Notes: a model not told the origin generated them from the letters alone. A stretch of DNA of 64,000 nucleotides from Nipponacmea schrenckii (GCA_030562195.1 JAUJPP010000005.1:38427106-38491105); one strand, 5' to 3'. Positions 35,570 to 47,364 are shown, counted from the stretch's first letter. Numbers and translations are program-made.

Positions 35570-35745
35570 TTGGTCTGTTTGGCCTTCCATATCTGAGGTA
35601 AGGACATCGATCGTATGCACATTTAAGATCCATCGACAGTTTGAAATCGAAAAATATATACGATGGTGACACTGTCCTGGCTAAATGTCACCAATTGCAA
35701 ACTACATGGCGTTGCCAGTCATTAAATTAGGTGCAGATCAGTTTA
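35570..35745 (+). mobile_element. SINE 3' fragment
   Basis: Matches the 3' half of the 39.3-kb SINE: 'gcacatttaagatcc', 'cgacagtttgaaatcgaaaa', 'ctgtcctggc', 'catggcgttgcc', 'aggtgcaga'. The head is missing. Confidence 0.65.
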
Positions 35746-36146
35746 ACATTTCAATTCATATTCTTTTAATTGGGTGGTCCCGGCATTCATGAATACATTC
35801 CTACATTAATGATGTATACACGCTATTCAATGATTCTAAGAAAGGAAATAGTTATACTGGTAAAATGTGTATGTCTTATTGTAAGACGATTAACCATTAT
35901 GTTTATTACAGTGTAAAGTGGGTGTATTTATTTATTTTATATTCTACTTTTTGCCCTTTCTACTGTCAACTTTGTGCAGAGTAAAAGATGGGATTTAGAA
36001 TTCAAACCGCTCAGAGATTTAAATAGGACTAGCCATCGTTCAACTTATTTAACAATTATTCTGACAATCAGTAGGAAAAAAATACAATTTCCTCAATACC
36101 GAATTTTCTCTAGAAGTTAGCAAATAGAATATAATAATAAATTTAC

Positions 36147-36240
36147 CTGTCTTGATAATAGCCTGAACGCGAAGCTTCTACAACTACTCAACACATCAGC
36201 AGACAATATGGCGGGCTAATACATATTCATAACACCGCCT
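36147..36240 (-). promoter_or_regulatory. Candidate first exon/promoter of GIMAP C
   Basis: On the minus strand, 'gcttcgcgttcaggctattatcaagacag' runs into a good donor (gtaaat, 36146-36145), placed upstream of the GIMAP C acceptor at 35384. A second possible untranslated exon with good borders (36709-36669, donor gtaagt) lies further upstream. Neither can be confirmed without transcripts. Confidence 0.3.
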
Positions 36241-39200
36241 TGTTATGGTAATAAACTGCAATGGCGAACTGAAACTAAATATTGTCATCATCTATTTCAC
36301 ATTCTTGACTAAAAGCCTTCACAGACATCGTCTTTAGAAGTTTAATATTTTGATGTCGTTAGTATAATATTGTTAACTGTAAATTGCCCGGAATTCACCC
36401 GTGGCCATGTGTGGATCAATTGTTTATTTAAAGAAATAAGTGAATCTCCCTTGTAGACAGTAGAATCTAGAAAAATCTAACTAAAGTTAGCGGTATTTTT
36501 AATATTTATGCATGAACGCACTCCAATAAAATATTAACAAGTTATATAACAAACCGACGAAATCGATGAATCCGTTCCCAAAGAATGAATCAAAATGTCA
36601 CCTTGACCGTATCACCTTGACTGAGTGCATAGTAACAATAATAACATAAACATTTCTTAGAAACTTACCGTTTTCAGATAATTCACGTCTCGAGCTCAAT
36701 CGAATTTCACTGAAATGAACAAACAACTCTAGTGATAATGTGTTATCATCTATAAATAAATGTATGTTTCTACCAGTGCACTAAAGTGAATAGTGAAATA
36801 AAATTGTCATATTGGATACATTGGTTTCTACTGTTCTGTGTTTGCAAGCTAAACATAATTATTGAAGTTATGAAAGAATGGTGATTATTAAGAATTTCAA
36901 CGAATTCTCAAAACTCTTTAATCAACATCATAAATATATCACGTGGATCTAATGAACAAAGGCTTTCACATCCCCATAATGTCATAGATGTATATGTTTA
37001 AAGGATGAAGCATTTATTTTTTTTTATTTTCATGTTTCTGTACAACATGGTAGGTCTATGCACCCCAAACCACACTTCTCAAGGTAATTTACTAAACTTT
37101 AATCCTTGATAAGCTTCGTGTAACTGTAAGGGTGGATAAGAAACGTTTGTTGCAACCCAAGGACGAGTTATCTCCGATTACAAAGAAATTTCCCTGCCTA
37201 AATTTTGATTTGAATATATATAGTTGGGGAGAGTTATTTAACATATCAAGATTGTGTCTGGTGTTAACACACTTTCGGGTTTATATTAAATATGTACGAC
37301 TTATAAGAAGTAAAACTTGGATATTATCCCTATTTCTATAGAACTGTTGTTGAGAGGACAACGCAAGGAGTGAAGTATATTCAATATTTGATCAATAGTT
37401 TGATGGTTACCTAATATGGTTATGATATTGACTTGACAATGACCAAACATACAAATAAAAACAATTCTAATAATGGTAAGAGACAAGGAATTGGTAGAAC
37501 AGATCTGCCAGATTCATCTGATCTGATGAACTAGTTAGTCCAAGACGACAGCTCTGTGAAAAGCATAATTACTAATCTATTAAAATATGAAAACATCTAA
37601 ATCCTATATATTGAATATGAACATCCAGAAATACTGATAACGAAAACCACTGATATCCACATTTGGTTGCACACACCATATAGGGAAATATCGAAAAGGG
37701 CATTGCAGAAATATAATTGTTAGATTTATAAGCTACCGATGTAGGTCATAGGTATTCAGTAACAAAAAAGGAACTTAAAGTTTAAGAAAGATACAACAAA
37801 ATTTACATTAATGAGGCCCTTAGGCGGAGATGTGACATGTACAAGAAATAAGAAATAGGAAACTGACTTACGATGGGAAGAGACTGATTTAAGAACATAA
37901 AAAATAACGCAATTACCATAAACTGCATCCACAACATGGAATCCATGTCAATGCATGGAGTTCCACTCCACAAATCTATCCTGTTGGTACAAGATCACAG
38001 ATAAAAGAAAACTAGAACTGTGAACAGTACTGAGAGTGGCAAACAACCCCTATGGGGCCACTTGATACAAGGTCACTATATATAAACCTTTTGAATTTTT
38101 AAACACTCAAAACAAACTTTTTAACAACCATTATAAGCATATGTATGGACAGCTTAGGTCAAGTACATTTTACTTGAAAATTATATATGATATAGCCTTT
38201 TGAATTTTTTTAAAAACTAAAACAGGTACAAAAAAAATTGTTGTCGACCATTATAGGCCTATGTGTGGATAGCTAATGTCAAGAACATTCTACTTGTAAA
38301 AATTCAGGGTCATTGAAGGTCAAGGTCATTTGATATAGCCTTTTAATTTTTTTGAAAAATTAATCGGGCTTAAAAAAATTAAACTTGAAAATGAAAATTT
38401 TGTTCCCAACAAATTTTAGATAAAGTAACAAGGTTTCAAAAAACACCAAAATTGTACAAATCGGAGAAAAATTAGCGAATTTTGCTAAGTGTCTCCGTTT
38501 TGTGATAACACATAAAGTTTCATTTCCCGTTAGAATTTTTTCCCCTAATTGGGTTCTAATAGTTTCTGATAGTTTATATGTATGGCTTTTGTACTCATTT
38601 CTTACATACACCGGAGGTTGGGTCACCCAACGTGGTTCTGAAAAACCGGAAGTTCTCACTCAAAAACCGGAAGTGGTAGAACATTTTTTATGATGTCTTT
38701 TTATTTCTATAGGCGAAGTCTAATGAAAACAAAGAATGGCAAATTAAATTTGCCACTCAAAAAAAAAAAAAAAAAAAGAAAAGAAAAAAGATCACAGATT
38801 AAGCACGACTTCCAACCTAGACAGTATAACCCCAGTTGTATATCAAGAAATCTTCCTGCATTGAAAATATACACGATTCAGGTTAAAACAATAATGTGAA
38901 CGCAGGAGATACGGTGAAAAGATAGCAACATGGGCTGTCCTTTTTTGAAAAATATAAAAAATAAAAAAGCAGGCATAAGGTTAGTAATTATTCAATAAGT
39001 TAATTATCCAAAATCATGTCTGTATGGAATAGTAGGGCCGATTCCTAGAAGTGGGGAATCTCAGTTATTCTGAAAATTTTCGTGAGTTTAGTGTTATCGA
39101 AATTATTTTCGAACATAATAAATTCAAACTGTATACATGGATCGAAAAAAATTAACAACAAAATCCCCAACTTTAAGTTAATAAAAAAGCATAAACAAAG

Positions 39201-39308
39201 ACGAAGACGAATGCAGATTTATTCTCCATGGCGTTATTAATTCTATCCTGAACTGAAATGAAAAGTGGTTTTGTACTTTCATCGATTTGAATTAATTTTT
39301 CGTTGAGA
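36241..39308. other. No gene recognised
   Basis: AT-rich intergenic DNA. About 38050-38400 holds two to three degenerate units of roughly 115 bp ('gatatagccttttgaattttt', 'ccattataggcctatgtgtgg', 'aggtcaaggtca'). A poly-A tract lies at 38760-38790. The open frames near 37.1, 37.4 and 38.5 kb have no domains. Confidence 0.5.
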
Positions 39309-39670
39309 TCGGGAGCCGTGGTGGCTCAGTGGGTTAAGCGCTTGCCCACTAACCTGAAGGTCCCGGGGTCAATCCCGGCAAAGGTCGAGATTAACCTTGG
39401 GATTTTTTCAGCCCGGTTTCCCCAAGTCAGTGATGCAGGTCGGAGAGGTTGACATGGAAAAAGCGTCTAGTCGTTCGGATGGAACAATAAACCGAGGCCT
39501 CGTGTGCTACAGACTGTGCATGTTAAATATCCCTCGACAGTTGGAAATCGAAAAAGATCAGGCTAATGCCGTTGTCCTGGCAAAAGTTCCCTCATAGCGC
39601 ACTGCATGGCGTTGACCGTCTTCGTTAGCCCATAAGGTGCAGAAGATTAGGACGTAAAACTCCATTTATT
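39309..39670 (+). mobile_element. tRNA-derived SINE, near full length
   Basis: The best copy in the window. Head 'gagccgtggtggctcagtg', B-box-like 'ggggtcaatcccgg', central block 'gcgtctagtcgttcggatgg' plus 'acaataaaccgaggcc' and 'gtgtgctacagactgtgc', and a 3' region with 'gcatggcgttgaccgtcttc' and 'aggacgtaaaactcc'. SINEs built this way (tRNA head plus conserved middle) are common in marine invertebrates; the family name is not assigned. Confidence 0.8.
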
Positions 39671-40375
39671 TCATTTTCGTTGAGATCGATAGATTTATAT
39701 ATTAGGACGTGCATTTTACTCTATAAATTTTGCAAAAATGTAACTGACACAAAATCGATATATTCAGATATCTCAGGCATAATGATGATGTTATTTCATA
39801 CTATTTTGACAGCTATTTGGGGGAACGTTTATCCTGACTCGTGTTTTTTGTATTTATGCAATTCATTTAAGACTTTTTACCTGTTGATTATTCAAAGGAA
39901 TTATTCAAACTGACGACACAGTGATATCTGAATACAAATAGTTCCAAAGAAAGAATACATTTTATATGATTTGTATCAACATTTTAAGCATGAATATGAT
40001 AGAGGTTTTTTATAATTGGGTTTAAATTATTCGAAATTGTGAGCCATCAATATATAAATTTCAAAGTTTTATCCAAAAAAAATTTGAAACTATCATTATA
40101 AATCTGTCAAGATATATTTATTACTTATGGTGAAAGCGAGGAGACTTCCTTGGGTATTTATAGTCAACTAATCCAGAATATAATATCGATATCCATATAT
40201 CTATTTACATTTAGTACTAGTTGAATAATGATACGCTGCATCATTTACATATTTTCTATTTGTAAACATTTAGCACTCTCATTGTAATGATATAATTTAT
40301 GTTATAGCAATATGTATCGTATTGTACATGTAATTGCTGGTAAATTAAATCAAATCAACATACGTCGATCGTTGC

Positions 40376-40431
40376 AAAAAAAAAAAAAAATAAATAAATA
40401 AATAAATAAATAAAAAAAAAAAATAAATAAA
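40376..40431 (+). repeat. Poly-A/(TAAA)n microsatellite
   Basis: A low-complexity run of A with TAAA units. Nothing else is seen. Confidence 0.9.
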
Positions 40432-40727
40432 ACTAACACCTCGTAGTTTATAAAACCAACTTGTATTAAATAGGTACATATCAGATCAAAGCATCCACAT
40501 TTATATTTCACTTTTACAAAACTTATTGTCAAAATCTCGTGTGTAAATTTTCTCTAATTTTTTGCATTCTGGTCCATTAATCTGTCATAACAAAAAACGT
40601 CAAGTTTAAGAAATTGAAATGGTTGAGATCGGTGATATCAATGTCTTCAATTTAATACAAAATACTAGATACTGGGTATCGCAAATCATACTTAGAGTCT
40701 CAGTGTTGATTCTGGAAGAGTTCTGCA

Positions 40728-42902
40728 TTAGGCTGCTGACTCGTTAAAGCGGTTTACTAAATACAATTTGAATGCATCAGTACAGTGATCCAATGTTAAG
40801 GTGTTGATGTCACCCCATAGTCCTTCTAGTTCTGATTCAGCATCCTTAGCCTCTAATTCATTCTTCAATTCTTCACGAATTTCATCATCAGTTTTCATCT
40901 GGTTATTTTCATGTATTGTATGTATTTCCTCTTCCATTCTCTCTTCCACCAGATTCAATAGAGCTTCACTATAAAACTCATTTCCATTTTCTTCAATAGT
41001 TTTGGTTATTAATCCTATAACAGATTCTACATCTTGTTCATGAGAGATGTTATTAGGCCTGTTACAGATACCAACATATCGCTGATAACATTCTTCCAAG
41101 AATTTTTTAAGATACGGTGGACTATTCTCCAGATATTGTTCTAAAGTTACTTCATCATCATCCAAAGCCTCCGTAGCTGTAAAAACTACAATAACATACT
41201 TATGGACATTCTTACCAAATAAATTCCTCAGTATTTCTAAGGAATCCACTTCTTCTTTGGTAAATCTGCCAATACGTAAGACAAACAAAAATATATGTGG
41301 TCCAGGAGTAGCCAACGCTAAACATTTAGCTATTTCCTTAACCGTTTCTTCGTTGGGTATGTGGTAGTCGAATACACCAGGGGTGTCGATGACAGATAAC
41401 AAGGCTTGCTGTTCAGTCAAATATCTCTGTTTCCGTTTACATCTAAGTGTCACTGGCACAGCAGAGTTCAGGGATTCAAAGGCTTCTTTGTTTGGTTTCA
41501 TTTGACCAAGGATACTATTTCCAGAAGCACTTTTACCAACACCAGTCTTCCCGACTAGAACAACTCTATATTCTAAAAAACAAAAACAAAGATCTTGTTT
41601 AAAGCTTGGTTGAAATGCCAACCCATGGTTAATCCTAAAATAACTTTATAAATCTTCAGCATGTAGATTACAGCTTCTGAATCGTTGTAGTTAACTTTTT
41701 ATTTAAGAATTGAGAAATGATAATGGAAATGTGAGAGAATTCATATTAAAATAAAGTCTATCTTGGTGGATGCAGGAGTTAAGAAATATAGTCTATATTG
41801 GTGGATGCAGGAGTAAAGAAATAGTCTATCTTGTTGGATGCAGGAGTTAAGAAATAGTCTATCTTGGTGAATTCAGATGTTAAGAAATAGTCTATCTTGG
41901 TGGATGCAGGAGTTAAGAAATAGTCTATCTTGGTGGATGCAGGAATTAAGAAATAGTCTATCTTGGTGGATGCAGGAATTAAGAAATAGTCTCTCTTGGT
42001 GAATGCAGGAGTTAAGAAATGGCCTATCTTGGTGAATGTAGAAGTTAAGAAATAATCTATCTTGGTGAATGCAGGTGTTAAGGAATAGTCTATCTTGGTG
42101 AATGCAAGAGTTAAGAGATAGTCTATCTTGGTGAATGCAAGAGTTAAGAAATAGTGTATCTTGGTGAATGAAGGAGTTAAGAAATAGTCAATCTTGGTGG
42201 ATCTTGAGCTGCAGTCAATAACGAACATCCTAAATGAAATATGTGCCAAACTGTAGTGATCAGTCATATAATATGCTTAAAATTCCTTAGAGTTTTTTCT
42301 TTTTTATGTTTTTTTGTAACGAGATGTATCGACAAAATTTTAAAAATTGAAAAAATGTTATAGATATAAAACTTTGCATAAAAGATTTATCAGGTGTACT
42401 TGATTCTTTTCCTTCTTTTATTTCCTTCATAAATCCCGTTTATTCTTATTTTATTTACTAATAATACGTTGTGAGTATTTACATTATAATTCTGCTTGAC
42501 ATTGTGCTTTAAGAGTTATGTCAAAATTACCTAATTGGTGGACACTAAAATAAATGCATAGTAATGAAATCAAACTAGATGAATGAAATTCATGTGAGAA
42601 TTTAAAGACGGTTTAAATGCTACGGGGCAAAATGTCGATTTCCACGCTCAGTGCTGTTCACACGTCTGGTTTATTTTGCAACCTTATTATATGTGTGTTA
42701 AACCAATATTAAAACATGATATCAGCAATTTCCTAGAGAGAGGGCAGGGACTGTAGTTGTCAGCACAGAGCACCACTGACCCACCTTCAGCACGTACTAC
42801 AAACAAAACAAACTCAGTTATATATTAACATAACAATTTAACTCGAGGTTTAAAAAAATAAAATAAAATTTGTTTACCGTTTCTTATGATACCACTTGCC
42901 AT
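40728..42902 (-). CDS. AIG1/GIMAP-family GTPase D, 289 aa, altered G4
   Basis: Exon 1 coding part is 42902-42878 (ATG to G, encoding MASGIIRN; donor gtaaac). Exon 2 is 41572-40728 after acceptor ttgttttttag, phase 1. A 5' acceptor at 42937-42936 (attttccttcag) shows a further untranslated exon, possibly ending at 43292. Motifs: G1 GKTGVGKSA (16-24), DTPGVFD (G3), and the family box LATPGPHIFLFVLRIGRFT. The G4 position reads FTATEAL where the other copies have FTRKD or FTGKD, so the guanine-contacting Asp is replaced by Glu. The C-terminal half is acidic and probably coiled (VEERMEEEIHTI, EIREELKNELEA). Its intron carries a 33-bp minisatellite. It is head to head with GIMAP E. Confidence 0.9.
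41757..42190 (-). repeat. 33-bp minisatellite in GIMAP D intron
   Basis: About 13 units of 33 bp (gttaagaaatagtctatctt + ggtggatgcagga). Because 33 is a multiple of three, the minus strand stays open for 162 codons (11-residue unit like FTKIDYFLTPA). It lies between exons 1 and 2 of GIMAP D, so it is taken as intronic, not coding. Confidence 0.9.
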
Positions 42903-42937
42903 CGTGTTAGCAAAGCTACTTCGCTATAGGTACTTCT

Positions 42938-43291
42938 GAAGGAAAATAAAACATTTAAACACTATGTGTTATACATCTATAATAATAAAAGTTATATACA
43001 TTTCGAAGTGTCACTGCACGATTGGTGCTGTTGAATATAACATGTATTGAATTCTGGAATATGAATGCTTGCATTCTGACTTGTTGAAAGTCTACATTGA
43101 ATAACAGTTACGCTGTGATTGAATATGATATACATGTAACAAGATGCAGTGGATTTAAAATCAACATTAAAAAACATGCGATTTTGATAAAAACTAATTC
43201 CTCACACTACCAGCATTTCACAGGATTTTAATTATTTTATAAACTTAATTCAAACATGCAGATCAACAAGAACAATAATGAGATCACATAC
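42938..43291. other. Probable 5' intron of GIMAP D
   Basis: Bounded on the minus strand by a donor (catag|gtatgt, after 43292) and the acceptor at 42936. No coding sequence was recognised. Confidence 0.4.
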
Positions 43292-43597
43292 CTATGATTT
43301 ATTATATTTTCCCAGGTACACTCTCGATTATTCTGGAGCGTGCATCAAAATAAAACCACCATTTTGTTACCATGGCACAAGTAAACACTTCAATTCCAAG
43401 AAATTGAGCCTCATTTGCCTGTATATGTGACTACTGACTATCGATTATCAGGTTATATAATAAATTAGGCGGAGCTTTATTAACTAACCAGGGACAACTG
43501 ATCTCTAATACTACATTATTAGCAGTAGGGTAAATTAGAGTAGAGCTTTCCTGAAAGGTGCTTTGTATTGAAACTTAGCTACAAGATTATACAATAA
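43292..43597. promoter_or_regulatory. Candidate divergent promoter of GIMAP D and E
   Basis: A TATA-like ttatataataaatta (43453-43467) sits between a minus-strand candidate first exon ending at 43292 and a plus-strand candidate first exon ending at 43597 (caataaag|gtaagt). The element reads as TATA-like on both strands. Both start points are inferred from spacing only. Confidence 0.35.
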
Positions 43598-44084
43598 AGG
43601 TAAGTTTTATTGTTTCCACTCGTCTTCTTTAGGGACATTTTTTAAAAATTTAAAAACGTATATTTTGTGATTTAATCGGCCACATAAGTATTTCTATTCT
43701 CTGGGCTCAATTTTTCCCCTCTATTTTTTAACCCAAAACTTGATGGTCGTCTATTTTAAAAAACTTGATGGTCGTCTTTAAATAAACTTGATAGGGCGCC
43801 TTTTAATAGTACTTATAATTCAGTTGCAAATAAAATTGATTCGTTTTTTAAAACTTTTACAATATGGCGCGGGTTTTTAATAAAATTTAAAAGGGAGCTA
43901 ATTAATAACTTTTTCTGGGCCCCTTTTAATAAACGATGGTCCGTTTCATAAATTACTTTTAAATAAATTAAGCTGAATCGTTTTAAAAAATTCAATGGCG
44001 AAATAAACTTCTTAGTCTTTTAATAAACCTGGTCCTTTGAAGAAACGGGCAATGACCCGTTTTAAATTACATATTTTATTTCAG

Positions 44085-44365
44085 ATATCGTTAGTAATGA
44101 TTTGGCAACATTTGGAATGGCAAGGGTTCAATTTGGGTAACAAATTATTTTTATCCTTATTAAAAATAAAAAACCGCATAATTTTTTAAGACAAACTCAA
44201 ACCCGAAAATCGAAAAATTCAAAGGGGCCCTTTAGCACCTACAAAGGTCCACGAACATACGTTAATTGTTTATTTTTACATATTCCTGGAATTTTTGAAA
44301 ACCCAAAACAACCAAAAGTTTGGGAAAGATATTATCCATAAAGATTTACAAAAACCGTCGCTTTT
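44085..44365 (+). pseudogene. Damaged G1 exon and garbled echo of GIMAP E
   Basis: After acceptor ttttatttcag (AG 44083-44084) the sequence 'tatcgttagtaatgat' and 'ggaatggcaagg' resembles the start and P-loop coding stretch of the other GIMAPs, but with extra and changed bases that break the frame. Then 44205-44360 is a corrupted copy of 44400-44535 of the same gene (shared 'caaaggggc', 'gcacctacaaa', 'cacgaacatacgttaattg', 'ggaatttttga', 'gatattatc', 'gtcgcttt'). This is either a decayed partial tandem duplication or an assembly error from noisy reads. Confidence 0.6.
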
Positions 44366-45097
44366 TTGGCAACTCCCGCAAGCTCTGTAACCAAAAAGTG
44401 TCAAAGGGGCTTTACGCACCTACAAAAACACGAACATACGTTAATTGTCATTGACACTCCCGGAATTTTTGATACAAGCACACCCAATGAAGATATTATC
44501 AGCGAGATTGTAAAATGCGTCGCTTTAGCAACTCCTGGTCCCAACTTATTTTTATTTGTACTGAGTCTTAGACGGTTAACCAAGGAAGATGTAGACTCAA
44601 TTGAAGTATTAAAATCTACATTTGGCAAAGATGTCCTGAATTTTGCCGCGGTAGTTTTTACTGGCAAGGATGAAATGGAGTATAAAGATATTAAAGAGTA
44701 TATTGATAACGGTCCACAGTACCTTAAAGATTTAACATCTGATTGCGGTGGACGGTATGTAGCTATTTGTACCAAGAAGTCGAAAGCCAAGAATTACAAA
44801 CAAGACGTGAAAGATGTCCTAGATTTAATTACCAATACTATTAAAAGCCATAATTACAGTTTTTATAAAGAAAGAGTCTTTGAAGTAGCTGATAACATTA
44901 TAGAGGAAGAAGTTGAAACTCGATTAAAGAAGGAACCTAAAAAAACAAAGAAAGAAACAAAAGAAGAAGTAAAATTTGATATTGAAAAAAAGGATTCAGA
45001 TTCAGAACAATCTGGGCTATGGGGTGTAATGGTTGATGGAGTTAAAAGCGCTATTCCTTGGGGAATAGGTTTGGCACGGAAAGCCTTCAATATATAA
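44366..45097 (+). CDS. AIG1/GIMAP-family GTPase E, body only (243 codons open)
   Basis: Clean coding sequence from about the G2 region to the stop: SSVTKKCQ (G2-like), DTPGIFD (G3), the family box LATPGPNLFLFVLSLRRLT, G4 FTGKDEME, and CTKKS at the G5 position. A Lys/Glu-rich coiled-coil-like stretch (EEEVETRLKKEPKKTKKET) follows, with a tail SGLWGVMVDGVKSAIPWGIG resembling the SGLWG/EGLWG tail of GIMAP D. The ATG at 44366 is only where the open frame begins; it would leave out the P-loop, so it is unlikely to be the real start. The true 5' end lies in the damaged stretch 44085-44365. Either a pseudogene or an intact gene spoiled by assembly. Confidence 0.8.
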   Translation: MATPASSVTKKCQRGFTHLQKHEHTLIVIDTPGIFDTSTPNEDIISEIVKCVALATPGPNLFLFVLSLRRLTKEDVDSIEVLKSTFGKDVLNFAAVVFTGKDEMEYKDIKEYIDNGPQYLKDLTSDCGGRYVAICTKKSKAKNYKQDVKDVLDLITNTIKSHNYSFYKERVFEVADNIIEEEVETRLKKEPKKTKKETKEEVKFDIEKKDSDSEQSGLWGVMVDGVKSAIPWGIGLARKAFNI

Positions 45098-46635
45098 ATA
45101 TATCAAAATCTTCAGATCAAAGGGAGATAAGGCACCTAGACTTAAAATCCACAGTTACTCTCTGCTTAGCATGGCTTAAGTAGCATTATTAGTCGAATAG
45201 TTTCAATCAGCTATATAAATTTTAATAAAAAATAAAATCGATTTTCGATCCTCATGACATTACTAGTCGTTCGAATAGGTAGATTACCACGCTTCATTTT
45301 CTATTTTCGTATTAATAACTTTTTTTTCTAAAGCGAAAAATTGTAAAATTTAGATTTTTTTGTGGAAATATTGGTCCCGGTTGCTAATGATCGGTAGGAA
45401 AAACAGCTAATGATAACATAAACATCATGTTTTCAAAAACACGTTAATCATATACTGCATGAATGATCAGAGAACATTGAATCTTGTCAAAATGATTAGT
45501 TTATTGTTAGATGTTCCCATTTTATGTGGTTAGATGTGTAAAAATTTGTAAAAATTTTTACAAGTAAAACTTGTCGTGTTTCTGCAAGTTATTAAAATGA
45601 CCCCTGATATGTTCCTGCGATTCTTCATAACAATGGATGACAAACTGTCCGATTTTGCGCCTTGTGATCTCTCCTACCTCAATCGTGAAAGCATCTATAG
45701 CACTGCTTCTCAACCGGGGTCCATATGGACCCACAGGGGGGGGGGGAATTGAAAAGTCGTAGGGGCGATTTGAAAGGCAGGGGGAATTGGGGAGGGGTGT
45801 TAATTCAAAAGGTAGGGGAATTTCGGGAATGAATGAAAACGGAGAATATACTTCGAACTATAAGCATCGAGAGATAAACGTGCAGTTGGTGATAGATCAT
45901 CAAGTTGAACCGTTTCGCTTACAGTAAAGTTTCAGGTGTTGTTTTGAAGACAAGTAGATTGACTTCTTGAAGGCTTTAAACCAGAATATCATACTTTTAG
46001 CCACGGGCTATTGAAAATGTCTTCGTTTCAATGCCAACTATTATAATTAGTTGAAGAAGCTACTTTCGTTTTAATTTGTTAACATCACGTGATTCGGGTT
46101 TAGAAAAGCTACTAGGTTTTAGTCACACCATTTAGTCAGATCTCCCATGACGTCCATTCATTCTTTTATTTGACATAAAATCATCAGATCGATGTATTGA
46201 TTTGATTCAATATCTATATGGAACAATTTTATTCAAAATATGGTATACCACAGCGCTGCTATCGATTGCAAAAGTATTGAAAAGAAAAAGACAGTTCATT
46301 GTATTGCGGCTGTTTAATGTGAAGAAACGTTATATCAAGACCAGTTGCCAAAGATGTTTTCTTAACATTTTATGTGTATTTTGATGGCATCGAATCTCCC
46401 ATTTTTAAGTAATTTTGGGTCTTATGATTTCCATAAACTATGCGTTTTATAAAATCACTATCCAAAAAGGCATGTATATATCATAAACAGTTCATGTGTC
46501 ATGTAAAGCCCAGTTAAGAATCTCAAGACAAGAAAGTACAGAAAACCTTTTAACAAATTCCCGAACCATGTTTAATACAAGACAACAACATCTGTAACTG
46601 TACTTACTTGTAATCAATTTAAATTTCTAGAGCAT
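45098..46635. other. No gene recognised
   Basis: 3' flank of GIMAP E. 45698-45730 (cactgcttctcaaccggggt) resembles a hAT-type transposon end, followed by a G-rich tract; no matching right end was found. The open frames have no domains. Confidence 0.45.
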
Positions 46636-47355
46636 GCTAGGTTGGTGAAGGGAGGACACGGTTAGCTAGGTTGTTGAAGGGTAAATTCAGTTTGCCAGGT
46701 TGTTGAAGAGTAGACACAGCAGACACAGTTTGCTAGGTTGTTGAAGGGTAGACACAGTTTGCTAGTTTGTTGAAGGGTAGACACAGTTTTTCTAGGTTGT
46801 TGAAGGGAGGACACGGTTTGCTAATTTGCTGAAGGGTAGACACAGTTTGCTGGATTGCTGAAAGGTAGCTACGGTTTGCTAGGTTGTTGAAGGGTAGATA
46901 CAGTTTGCTAGGTTTTTGAAGGGGAGTCACTGTTTGCTTGATTTTTGAAGGGTTCACACAATTTGCTAGGTTGTAGAAGGGTAGACACATTTTGCTAAGT
47001 TGTTGAAGGTTAGACACAGTTTGCTAGTTGGTGAAGGGTAGACACAGTTTGCTAGGTTGTTGAAGGTAGACACAGTTTAATAGTTGGTGAAGGGCAGACA
47101 CAGTTTGCTAGGTTGGTGAAGGGTAGATGCAGTTTGCTTGGTTTGTGAATGGTAGTCACAGTTTGCTAGATTGTTGAAGGGTAGACACGGGTTGCTAGGT
47201 TGTTGAAGGGTAGACACGGGTTGCTAGGTTGTTGAAGGGTAGACAGAGTTTTTTGGGTTGTTGAAGGGTAGACACAGTTTGCTAGGTTGATGAATGGAAG
47301 AAACGGTTTGCTAGGTTGTTGAAGGGTTGACACAGTCTGCCAGGTTGATGAAGGG
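46636..47355 (-). repeat. 29-bp minisatellite, copy 1
   Basis: About 24 imperfect units of 29 bp (cagtttgctaggttgttgaa + gggtagaca). 46640-47040 is nearly the same, unit by unit, as about 59205-59600, so it is a duplicated stretch of the larger array rather than an independent expansion. It ends in 'ggggagataattttat', the same terminus as the arrays at 54.0 and 60.3 kb. Confidence 0.9.
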
Positions 47356-47364
47356 GAGATAATT

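Noticed and set aside
38360..38659. 99-residue minus-strand open frame
   Set aside because: Low-complexity, AT-driven frame overlapping a dispersed repeat; no recognisable domain.
41779..42267. 162-residue minus-strand repeat protein
   Set aside because: It lies inside the intron of GIMAP D and is explained by a 33-bp tandem repeat.
45698..45830. hAT transposon starting at 'ctgcttctcaacc'
   Set aside because: Only one end-like motif was found; without a right end or 8-bp duplication it is not called as an element.
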